NCBI GenBank assembly: GCA_937930625.1
Contig: CALHBW010000548.1
Coordinates: forward strand, 1-7,361
From: an uncultured Saprospiraceae bacterium
GTDB lineage: Bacteria > Bacteroidota > Bacteroidia > Chitinophagales > Saprospiraceae
Reading direction: 5' to 3'
Length of the DNA stretch: 7,361 bases
Shown here piece by piece: positions 1 to 6,228 of the stretch (within the stretch, counting starts at the first letter, position 1; each line of letters opens with the position of its first letter). Under the pieces are notes generated by a model, which was given only the letters and a program-made list of their open reading frames with translations, did no database searches and had not been told where the DNA came from. Both the position numbers and the translations under genes were made by a program.

Positions 1-1
1 G

Positions 2-1564
2 CTGGTTTTATTGGGCAATTTATTGGAAAAACGCGCCGTAGCCCGCACTACCGATGCCATTGGCGAATTGACCAAGCTACAAGTACAGAAAGCCCGAAAA
101 ATAGTTGGCACTCAAATCGTAGAAGTCGATACCCGCGACCTCAAAAAAGGCGATATACTCCAAGTCAATGAAGGCGATAAAATCCCCGCCGATGGCGAAC
201 TCATCGAAGGCATTGCCACTGTAGATGAGTCGATGTTAACGGGCGAAAGTGAACCCATTTTAAAAGAAAAAGGCGCGACCCTCGTAGGCGCATCCATCCT
301 CCAATCCGGCAACCTGCGTATGCGCGTAACGGCTGCCGGGCGCGACACCGTTCTCTCTCAAATCATCGAACTCGTCAAATCTGCACAAGCCGATAAGCCT
401 GATATTCAGCGACTTGCAGACCGTATCAGCGCGATATTCGTTCCTGTCGTATTGGCGATTGCTGCGCTGACTTTCGTATTATCTTATTTTGTTTTTGGGG
501 TAAATTTTCAGAACGCGATGTTGCGGAGTATTGCGGTGATGGTCATTTCCTGTCCTTGTGCGATGGGCTTGGCGACGCCTACGGCGGTCATGGTCGGCGT
601 GGGGCGATTGGCACGCAATGGCATCCTCATTAAAGGCGGTCAGACACTCGAAATTTTTGCGAATATAAAAAATATTGTTTTCGATAAAACGGGTACGCTC
701 ACGACAGGTAATTTCCAAGTGAAAAACATCGAATGTTACCATGATTTTTCGGAAAATGACATCAAAAATATCGCCCTCCAACTCGAACAACATTCCTCCC
801 ACCCTATCGCCCGTTCACTCGTCAGTAGTTTTTCTAATATTCATATAAATGATAATTTTGTATTGAAAAGTATTAAGGAAGAAAAAGCTGTCGGAGTAAA
901 AGGAAATGACGATAAAGGAAATGAATATCAAATCGGTTCCTACCACATCGCCCGCGACCTCACGAATGACGACACACACCATCTCTATCTCCGCAAAAAC
1001 GACCAACTCATCGCCACCATCGACATTCAAGACGAATTAAAAACCGACACCAAAGCCACGATAGATTACCTCAAATCACAAGGCATGAACCCCGTCATCC
1101 TTAGCGGCGACAAGCAAGCAAAAACCGCCGAAATCGCTGCACAACTCGACATCAACGAATTTTATGCAGAGCATTTACCGGAAGAAAAATTAGTCATTAT
1201 AGAAAATTTGGCAAAAGAAGCCCCCACCGTCATGGTCGGCGACGGTATCAATGATGCACCCGCACTCGCGAAGGCAACACTTGGCGTTTCGCTCGGCAAT
1301 GCCTCGCCCGTAGCCATCCAATCTTCGCAAATTATCTTGCTGAATGACCGCCTCGATTATCTGCAAAAAGCCGTAGCAATCAGCCGACATACGCTACTGA
1401 CGATTAAGCAAAATCTCTTTTGGGCATTTGCTTATAATATCGTCGCGATTCCCGTAGCAGCACTGGGTTATCTGAATCCGATGTGGGGCGCGATTTTTAT
1501 GGCATTTTCGGATGTGGTGGTGATTGGTAATTCTTTGCGGTTACGAGGGAAGCGGATTGAGTGA
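2..1564 (+). CDS. copA: Copper-type P1B ATPase, C-terminal part (5' end outside window)
   Basis: The reading frame is open to the window edge, so the N-terminal metal-binding domain and first membrane helices lie upstream; the TTG at 11 is not a real start (residues below are counted from it). Visible in order: actuator motif TGES (77-80), a membrane helix near 141-163, the metal-site motif CPC (181-183), the phosphorylated Asp in DKTGT (D225), the SSHP motif of the nucleotide domain (H264-P265), the hinge motif GDGIND (410-415), and the last two helices with Tyr475-Asn476 and Met497. CPC plus YN plus Met is the signature of Cu(I)-exporting P1B-1 pumps of the inner membrane, which drive Cu+ out of the cytoplasm with ATP. 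One oddity: the Ser usually found four residues after the Met is Asp501. Zn/Cd and Co pumps are less likely because the YN and Met pair is present. The stop is followed within 2 nt by a REP-like hairpin. Confidence 0.93.
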   Translation: MVLLGNLLEKRAVARTTDAIGELTKLQVQKARKIVGTQIVEVDTRDLKKGDILQVNEGDKIPADGELIEGIATVDESMLTGESEPILKEKGATLVGASILQSGNLRMRVTAAGRDTVLSQIIELVKSAQADKPDIQRLADRISAIFVPVVLAIAALTFVLSYFVFGVNFQNAMLRSIAVMVISCPCAMGLATPTAVMVGVGRLARNGILIKGGQTLEIFANIKNIVFDKTGTLTTGNFQVKNIECYHDFSENDIKNIALQLEQHSSHPIARSLVSSFSNIHINDNFVLKSIKEEKAVGVKGNDDKGNEYQIGSYHIARDLTNDDTHHLYLRKNDQLIATIDIQDELKTDTKATIDYLKSQGMNPVILSGDKQAKTAEIAAQLDINEFYAEHLPEEKLVIIENLAKEAPTVMVGDGINDAPALAKATLGVSLGNASPVAIQSSQIILLNDRLDYLQKAVAISRHTLLTIKQNLFWAFAYNIVAIPVAALGYLNPMWGAIFMAFSDVVVIGNSLRLRGKRIE

Positions 1565-1565
1565 C

Positions 1566-1642
1566 GTAGCACGGTGCTTCCAGCCCGTGTTTGCTTATAT
1601 TTCGTGTTCCTAAGGTGGCGCGGACTGGAAGTGCCGCGCTAC
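1566..1642. repeat. REP-like inverted repeat 1
   Basis: The left arm 1566-1587 and right arm 1621-1642 are 22 nt each and pair over 18 Watson-Crick positions, 2 G-U positions and 2 mismatches, around a 33-nt loop. It starts 2 nt after the copA stop. It lacks a U-tract, so it is not a classical intrinsic terminator, although it could stabilise or end the mRNA. The size and recurrence (see 1726-1803) fit a dispersed REP/BIME-type element. The match to a genome-wide family is inferred. Confidence 0.8.
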
Positions 1643-1646
1643 AGTG

Positions 1647-1724
1647 GGCGCGATTTTTATGGCGTTTTCGGATGTAGTGGTGATTGGTAATTCGTTGCGG
1701 TTGAGGGGGAAGCGGATTGAATGA
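1647..1724 (+). pseudogene. Orphan 3' fragment of a second copA-like gene
   Basis: This stretch encodes 25 residues and a stop identical to the C-terminus of the upstream copper ATPase (from GAIFMAFSD to GKRIE). It has no upstream part, start codon or ribosome-binding site, so it cannot make a working protein. Against the intact gene it has 7 base changes in 6 codons: gca/gcg, gtg/gta, tct/tcg, tta/ttg, cga/agg and gag/gaa. All are synonymous. That pattern is not expected of a decaying duplicate; it suggests this is the tail of a once complete, selected copA that was lost or replaced. Confidence 0.85.
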
Positions 1725-1725
1725 C

Positions 1726-1803
1726 GTAGCACGGTGCTTCCAGCCCGTGTTTGCGTGTGTTTTGCGTTCCTAATGCGGCACCGGACTGGAAGTGCCGTGC
1801 TAC
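1726..1803. repeat. REP-like inverted repeat 2
   Basis: The second copy of the hairpin lies downstream of the orphan copA tail. Arms 1726-1747 and 1782-1803 pair over 19 Watson-Crick positions, 2 G-U positions and 1 mismatch. The left arm is identical to that of the first element. The right arm differs at one base, which restores a pair (A with T) that is mismatched in copy 1. The loop is diverged. Confidence 0.8.
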
Positions 1804-1821
1804 ATTGAAGGTTTTACGTAA

Positions 1822-1839
1822 TAATTTTGTGTATATTTG
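1822..1839 (+). promoter_or_regulatory. Bacteroidota-type -7 promoter elements of the ATPase-TPR operon
   Basis: Two perfect TAnnTTTG octamers lie 10 bp apart, TAATTTTG (1822-1829) and TATATTTG (1832-1839). This is the -7 consensus of the Bacteroidetes primary sigma factor. The nearest TTG (1805-1807) lies 24 nt before the second and 14 nt before the first, so neither -33 spacing is ideal. Using the second element, transcription would start about 0-3 nt before the ATG at 1845, giving a leaderless or nearly leaderless mRNA. The first would give a leader of about 12 nt. Confidence 0.6.
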
Positions 1840-1844
1840 TGGGT

Positions 1845-3158
1845 ATGAAACAGGACGAAAACATTGTACAATTTTATAGAAACCTGAATCCGACTCAATA
1901 TTTGAAACCGGAAGACAATCAGGCGGGTTTTTATGTTCCATTGTACGAAGAAGAAATTGAGGAAATCAGGTTAGAAGTATTGCTTGGGCAAGCGAGTGAG
2001 ACAATATATGTATCGGGACAAACAGGCAGCGGCAAAACCACTGCATTGAATTTTTTACCAGACAAAAGGATTCAAGAGCAATTTATCATTGAGGATTTTT
2101 ATGCCAATGAAGTGTTGCAAATAGATAATCTAGATATTGTGGATATTTTGATGATGTTGGCGTTCAGAATGGTCAGAGATTATGATGATTTAAAGTTAAT
2201 ACTTGGTAAACGTATTATAGAAATTGGTGAGCAATTACGCGGTAATCTCGAAAAGACCGAACAGACCAGCAAGGACGAGAGTTTAAATTTAAATGTAGGA
2301 TTATTTGCAAAATTCTCAGCACTCGTTGGACAATCAAATTTTGGGGCAGATTACGGATTTAACCAAGAAAAAAGAAAAATCACACGACTGGTACTCAAAC
2401 CTCAATTGGAAGAACTTATATCTTTGGTCAATGAAATCATTGACAGATACATGGATAAAAAAGTTCCCAAAAATGATAAAAAACTACTACTGTTTTTGCA
2501 CGACCTCAATCACATGATAGGCGCACAACACATTAAAGATTTATTCATCAACAATCGTCATTATCTTGAGCAAATCAAAGCAGTAAAAATTATTACCATT
2601 CCTGTAGGGCTTCGTGCATTACCTTTGTTTCAGCCTGATATTGTATTCTTGGGATTAAAAGTAAAAACCAACCCAAACAATCCACAATCAACTGATAATC
2701 AAAAAATTACTACCAATAAACAATTACTCAAAAGCATTATCAAAAAAAGAATTCCCAACGAAGCTGACTTGATAGACAAGTTGGTTTTAGACGACGCCGT
2801 AAATCAATCCGGCGGTATTGTGCGTCAATTGTTGAATATTCTCCAGCGCACTTGTTTGAAGTCTATGGTGGATAAAGAAAGTCGCATTTACGAGAATCAT
2901 TTGCGTGAAGGAATGGGTGATGTGCGTAGAAAATTATCACGCTCGATTATCACCAAAAGCCGCATCCAAACATTGAGCCTCGTACAACAAAAAAATATTG
3001 ATTATATTGATGATGATAAACTCGACTTATTTATAGAAAGTGCCGCAGTCAATCAAATTATAGTTTATAAAAATGATGATATTTGGTACGACATCAATCC
3101 TTTAATCGAAAATACGGTAAAAACTTATGCCGCAAACCTTGCCAACAACGGTGAATGA
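1845..3158 (+). CDS. P-loop ATPase of STAND/ORC-like type with C-terminal winged-helix-like end (437 aa)
   Basis: The start is ATG 1845; an upstream TTG at 1827 would lie inside the promoter octamers. The Walker A motif GQTGSGKTT spans residues 58-66. A hydrophobic strand leads to the Walker B region at Asp220 (LLLFLHDLNHM, where relatives usually show DDLD). A further strand reads IITIP at 249-253, similar to the YTVP-like sensor strand of such ATPases. The C-terminus carries an aromatic WYDINPL stretch (414-420), similar to the winged-helix end seen in related bacterial ATPases. No signal peptide or membrane segment is seen, so it is probably cytosolic. Its 3' end overlaps the TPR gene by 32 bp, so the two are co-transcribed and probably translationally coupled. 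I read it as a nucleotide-dependent switch for the TPR partner. The exact family and biological role are not known to me; the ATPase call is strong and the STAND/ORC assignment is moderate. Confidence 0.8.
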   Translation: MKQDENIVQFYRNLNPTQYLKPEDNQAGFYVPLYEEEIEEIRLEVLLGQASETIYVSGQTGSGKTTALNFLPDKRIQEQFIIEDFYANEVLQIDNLDIVDILMMLAFRMVRDYDDLKLILGKRIIEIGEQLRGNLEKTEQTSKDESLNLNVGLFAKFSALVGQSNFGADYGFNQEKRKITRLVLKPQLEELISLVNEIIDRYMDKKVPKNDKKLLLFLHDLNHMIGAQHIKDLFINNRHYLEQIKAVKIITIPVGLRALPLFQPDIVFLGLKVKTNPNNPQSTDNQKITTNKQLLKSIIKKRIPNEADLIDKLVLDDAVNQSGGIVRQLLNILQRTCLKSMVDKESRIYENHLREGMGDVRRKLSRSIITKSRIQTLSLVQQKNIDYIDDDKLDLFIESAAVNQIIVYKNDDIWYDINPLIENTVKTYAANLANNGE

Positions 3159-5082
3159 ATTACTCTCTGCACAGGAGCAATTGCGTTATGAGGGTTTCAT
3201 CAAAAGTATGGAACTCTTTGACCTAGGTGTGCCTACGTATATGGTCATGGGAGCAGACACACGCACCTTGCAAGACGCTATTTTTGAGGATATTAAAACG
3301 CATATTTCCGAGTATAAACTGTACGAAAACCCCGTAGATAACGATGATTTCCGACCTATTTTCATTCAAACTTCCAAGACACCGATTGTCCTTCGATTTT
3401 GGATGACGGATGCAGACGATATGCTATCGGCTGCTCGTTATTTGTTGTTGTTTAGGGATGAAATTGTCCGTCAGAATAATCGTATGATAGTCCTTGTCAA
3501 TGAAGCCTTGTACGATGTTATCATTACCAAAACTTTTGACTTTATCGCTGCCGCTTCTTATGCTGAAACGTTTAAAGACCTGCAAGCGCAAATGAACACA
3601 GACTTTGCACCAAGTACCAAAAAATCTTGGAATGAGAAAAAATATGAGCGATTATTGGCAGAGTGGGAGGAGTTGCAGAAGACGCCGGAGGAGAATTTGA
3701 GGGTGCAGTTGAATGTTTTAGATAATATTACCCCTTTAGCTGGCAATTTATCAAAATTTGAAGAAACTGAATATTACATCAATCAAACACTAAATCTTTC
3801 CAAAAAATTAAATGATAAAAGGAGCTACGGTGGTGCATTAGCGAATCTTGGATTAATGTACATTCACAAACGTAAATTTGATGAAGCTATTAGAACACTG
3901 GAAGATAGTTTGAAAATTTCATATAAAATCAATGATAGTCTGAACATTGCTAACGTAACTCATAATCTTGGTAGAATCTATGTTCAAAAAGGAGAACATG
4001 AATTAGCTTTAAGTGAATTTAAAAAATCTCTTGCTATTTACCAAGAAATTAACCACGACAGAGGAATTGCAACAACACTTGATAATATTGGAGGTATCTT
4101 CGATGATAAAGGAGAATTGAATTTAGCCTTAAAATACATGAAATCAGGATTAAAAATACATACTAAAAATCATAATCTTAATGGTGTTGCTGCTTCTTTA
4201 AATAATATCGCCCAAATTTACAAAACTCAAGGCAAATTAGATGAGGCTATTCAGTATTACACAGATGCTATAAAAATTAATAAGCATACAGGAAATATTA
4301 AATTTCAATTAGCTAACCTATCAAATATTGGCATTGTTCATAGACAAAAAGGTAATATTAATATATCCCAAAATTATTTAAACGAGGCACTATCATTAAA
4401 TAAACAAATAGGCGATATAGATGCGGAAGGACAAATACTTACTAATTTAGCATCAATAGAAAAAGATAAAGGCAATCTTGATAAAGCATTATATTTTATT
4501 GATAAAGCTCATACATTATTTGAGCAAATAAAAAACTTAAAAGGGATAGCAATCACAACAGGTGATAAAGCTCTCATATACCAAAATAAGGGAGACATGA
4601 AAAATGCTTTACTATTACATAAAAAAGCATTGGGTATTTACAAAAATATAGGAGAATTCAGAAGAGAATACGCTCAACTTGCGAATATTGGTTTAATTTA
4701 TGAAAAACAGGGAGACTTAGAAACAGCCCTTAAAATTTATGAAGAAACACTTGAAAAATCAGAACAGTTAGGTGATTACTATGGTCTAATCGGTTGCTAT
4801 ATAAATATTGGTGGAATATACCGACAATCAGGTAAACTTAACAAAGCTGTAAATATCTTACAAAAAGGCATTTCATTAGCGGATGAGTATGATGTTTCTC
4901 CACTCAAAGCACTTGCTACTACTGTGTTAGGTATGGTATATAAAGACAAAAACGCCCCCACCCGCGCCCTCTCCTACCTCCGCCAAGCCCTCGGCATCTA
5001 CAAAAAAATCGGTGCAGAAAACCACCCCAATGCCATCAGTACCCGCGAGCAAATCGAAGCTATTGAAGCTACACAAGCTTAG
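3127..5082 (+). CDS. TPR protein with N-terminal degenerate ATPase-like domain (651 aa)
   Basis: ATG 3127 lies within the end of the ATPase gene; GTG 3151 is a possible alternative start. Residues 1 to about 160 form an alpha/beta domain without Walker A. Its later part (LLLFRDEIV about 30 residues before a Phe-Asp and Ala-Ala-Ala-Ser segment) resembles the N-terminal NTPase-like domain of STAND/TPR proteins, but that link is weak. Residues 160-192 are a charged linker. From 193 come eleven TPRs with an exact 40-residue period and no insertions: one divergent repeat (193-232) and ten clear ones (233-632), followed by a 19-residue tail. TPRs of this length form superhelices that bind peptides or proteins, so it is a likely sensor or scaffold for its ATPase partner. 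Most of the repeat region is very AT-rich, but base use switches sharply to GC-rich at codon 609, inside the last repeat. No enzymatic effector domain is visible. Confidence 0.85.
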   Translation: MPQTLPTTVNELLSAQEQLRYEGFIKSMELFDLGVPTYMVMGADTRTLQDAIFEDIKTHISEYKLYENPVDNDDFRPIFIQTSKTPIVLRFWMTDADDMLSAARYLLLFRDEIVRQNNRMIVLVNEALYDVIITKTFDFIAAASYAETFKDLQAQMNTDFAPSTKKSWNEKKYERLLAEWEELQKTPEENLRVQLNVLDNITPLAGNLSKFEETEYYINQTLNLSKKLNDKRSYGGALANLGLMYIHKRKFDEAIRTLEDSLKISYKINDSLNIANVTHNLGRIYVQKGEHELALSEFKKSLAIYQEINHDRGIATTLDNIGGIFDDKGELNLALKYMKSGLKIHTKNHNLNGVAASLNNIAQIYKTQGKLDEAIQYYTDAIKINKHTGNIKFQLANLSNIGIVHRQKGNINISQNYLNEALSLNKQIGDIDAEGQILTNLASIEKDKGNLDKALYFIDKAHTLFEQIKNLKGIAITTGDKALIYQNKGDMKNALLLHKKALGIYKNIGEFRREYAQLANIGLIYEKQGDLETALKIYEETLEKSEQLGDYYGLIGCYINIGGIYRQSGKLNKAVNILQKGISLADEYDVSPLKALATTVLGMVYKDKNAPTRALSYLRQALGIYKKIGAENHPNAISTREQIEAIEATQA

Positions 5083-5087
5083 TGAAC

Positions 5088-5118
5088 TTGCTCATTTTCA
5101 AAAAAACATGTAAATTGC
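5088..5118 (+). promoter_or_regulatory. Likely promoter of the VapB-like antitoxin
   Basis: TTG (5088-5090) is followed after 20 nt by TAAATTGC (5111-5118), which fits the TTG-N20-TAnnTTTG layout of Bacteroidota promoters with two mismatches at the end of the -7 box. The predicted start site is 1-2 nt before ATG 5123, again implying an almost leaderless transcript. It lies immediately after the stop of the TPR gene, so the antitoxin has its own promoter. Confidence 0.5.
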
Positions 5119-5122
5119 TATT

Positions 5123-5404
5123 ATGAATACAATTACCACAAATAATAATACGGTAGATAAATATTTCGCCATGCTTGTCGATTTGAAACCGGATGTGAAG
5201 ATTGACTTAATTAAAAAATTGACTGATTCGCTGAAAGTCAATTTGAAGGAAGAAGCTACACCGGATAAAGAAGGCGACGATATTATCGACCAACTCGCGG
5301 GTGCGTGGCATGATTACGGTAAAACTGCCGAAGAAATCATTGCCGACATCAGAGATTCAAGGTATTCTGACGACCAAGATATCAAGCTATCACATACCTT
5401 TTAG
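5123..5404 (+). CDS. VapB-like antitoxin of a VapBC pair (93 aa, C-terminus extended)
   Basis: The 93-residue protein has an acidic, helical character and ends with AWHDYGKTAEEIIADIRDSR, like the C-terminal toxin-binding segment of small Bacteroidota and cyanobacterial antitoxins encoded directly before VapC PIN toxins. Antitoxins of this kind bind and block the toxin and usually repress their own promoter. The gene is followed without a gap by a PIN-domain frame, which supports the call. Reading ends DIKL-SHTF: a single G at 5391 would make a TGA stop after DIKL and restore the usual ATGA overlap with the toxin, so the four last residues are probably read-through caused by one substitution. 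The toxin downstream is broken, which leaves this as a probable orphan antitoxin. It was recognised by pattern and context, not by a search. Confidence 0.7.
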   Translation: MNTITTNNNTVDKYFAMLVDLKPDVKIDLIKKLTDSLKVNLKEEATPDKEGDDIIDQLAGAWHDYGKTAEEIIADIRDSRYSDDQDIKLSHTF

Positions 5405-5706
5405 ATACGGACATTTGTATTTTTCTACTTCGTGATAAATTTGGAGTAAGAGAAAAAATGAAGTCGGTAGGCTTGCCAAATTGCGCTGTTTCAATCATGA
5501 CCATTTTTGAACTCTCCTTTGGTGCAGAAAACAGCGATAATCCACAGAAACATCACAAACAAACAGAAATGATACGTGATAATTTCCAAGTTATTCCACT
5601 TGATTATGACACTGCCCAAACCTTCGCCCAAGAGAAAGCCAGACTGCATGAATTTTCTCTACGTGTTCGGCGGCGTGCCAAGACCCGATTTGATATTCCA
5701 AGCTGA
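5389..5706 (+). pseudogene. vapC: VapC PIN-domain toxin, start lost and C-terminus truncated
   Basis: From 5389 the frame reads ITYLLDTDICIFLLRDKFG, the typical VapC N-terminus with the first catalytic Asp in LLDTD, but the codon where ATG is expected is ATC. The second acidic residue is Glu41 in TIFELSFGAE. Similarity to VapC continues to about 5646 (EKARL). The following DFD/DDFDLLI region and the TNN segment with the remaining metal-binding acids are missing. The frame then runs through 20 unrelated codons to a TGA at 5704, about 105 residues against the usual 130-140. PIN toxins are Mg-dependent RNases; without these acids and a start codon this one should be inactive. An internal ATG at 5458 would skip the first Asp. 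Confidence 0.75.
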
Positions 5707-5849
5707 TTATCGCTAAATGTTGACAAGGCCTCTTTTTCATGCTCCGAACGCACACGAATTTCCAACTCGGCACTGCCGTATTTTGCCTTCAAATCGTGGA
5801 TGACTTGCTCCGTCAGGTCGGCGGTATTGATTTTTATGACTGCATTCAT
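5604..5849 (-). pseudogene. Fragment of a small antitoxin-like gene, minus strand
   Basis: From ATG at 5849 leftward the frame reads MNAVIKINTADLTEQVIHDL and continues to about EKEALS at 5717. This resembles the start of small antitoxins of the type that open with an IKINT/L-strand and a helix. It has its own good promoter (5855-5885). Beyond about 5717 the frame is arginine- and serine-rich, runs across the truncated VapC sequence and looks non-native, so the gene seems cut near there. The stretch 5650-5715 is the junction; a second minus-strand frame there (LEYQIGSWHAAEHVEKI) may reflect a frameshift, but I cannot assign it. The antitoxin identity is a weak, pattern-based inference. Confidence 0.4.
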
Positions 5850-5854
5850 GGATT

Positions 5855-5885
5855 CAAATTTAGGGAAAAATGAGGGATTTTACAA
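5855..5885 (-). promoter_or_regulatory. Bacteroidota-type promoter of the minus-strand fragment
   Basis: On the minus strand, TTG (5885-5883) is followed after exactly 20 nt by a perfect TAAATTTG (5862-5855). This is the best full match to TTG-N20-TAnnTTTG in the window. The predicted start site is about 2-3 nt before ATG 5849, with no room for a Shine-Dalgarno. Confidence 0.65.
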
Positions 5886-5953
5886 GAGGATAGAATGCGG
5901 ATTTAGCGGATTCACACAGATGACAACCCCAATCCAAAAAATCCAAAAGGAAG

Positions 5954-6071
5954 CCGTCATTCCGCACCCCGATGCGGAATCTGCTGGACTTTAGCACCAT
6001 TTTAAATTGAAGCTACTATTTGACATCGTGCCAAGATGTAACAGATTCCGCGTCGGGGCGCGGAATGACGG
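5954..6071. repeat. Palindromic dispersed-type repeat element, 118 bp
   Basis: The 30-nt arms 5954-5983 and 6042-6071 are reverse complements except at two positions (28 Watson-Crick pairs, one G-T wobble, one mismatch) and flank a 58-nt core. Each arm has its own inverted repeat, ATTCCGC with GCGGAAT around 8 nt, so the element is a nested palindrome. It is unrelated in sequence to the hairpins near copA. It looks like a REP or small non-autonomous element; no transposase or target duplication is visible. Confidence 0.8.
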
Positions 6072-6228
6072 TTGAGTTTAGTGTTTTTATTTTTTATGTA
6101 AATACAAAATCTACGTTCCATTCATTTCAATTATTCACAAAAAAACATCTATATTTACACATTAAAATCACATATAAAAATCAAAAAATAATTCATTAAG
6201 CCCCATTGTAGCATTAAAGCATTAAAAA

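Larger units (their letters stand above)
1486..1805. repeat. 160-bp imperfect tandem duplication (copA tail plus hairpin)
   Basis: Bases from 1486 match bases from 1646 at an offset of 160 (161 near the end). Each unit contains the last 25 codons of the copper ATPase, its stop, and a REP-like inverted repeat. The coding parts differ at 7 bases, and the hairpin loops differ more. The second unit begins almost directly at the end of the first hairpin (1642), through a short shared GTGGG. The left copy is part of the intact gene and the right copy is a fragment. Confidence 0.92.

Noticed and set aside
479..1390. Several minus-strand frames inside copA
   Set aside because: They are antisense shadows of a well-conserved coding sequence, with no starts or motifs of their own.
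1566..1803. CRISPR array or intrinsic terminator
   Set aside because: There are only two units, each a palindrome with diverged loops, and no U-tract follows the stems.
1827..1844. TTG start at 1827 giving six extra residues on the operon ATPase
   Set aside because: It lies inside the TAnnTTTG promoter octamers; ATG 1845 follows at the expected distance.
1657..1941. Minus-strand 94-codon frame
   Set aside because: It runs through the copA tail repeat, hairpin and start of the ATPase gene in antisense; no plausible protein features.
5458..5706. ATG 5458 as a genuine start of a small protein
   Set aside because: It would drop the first 23 residues of the PIN domain including the first catalytic Asp; the frame clearly continues upstream to 5389.
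5800..5994. Plus-strand 64-codon frame
   Set aside because: It is antisense to the promoter and start of the minus-strand fragment and ends inside the palindromic repeat.
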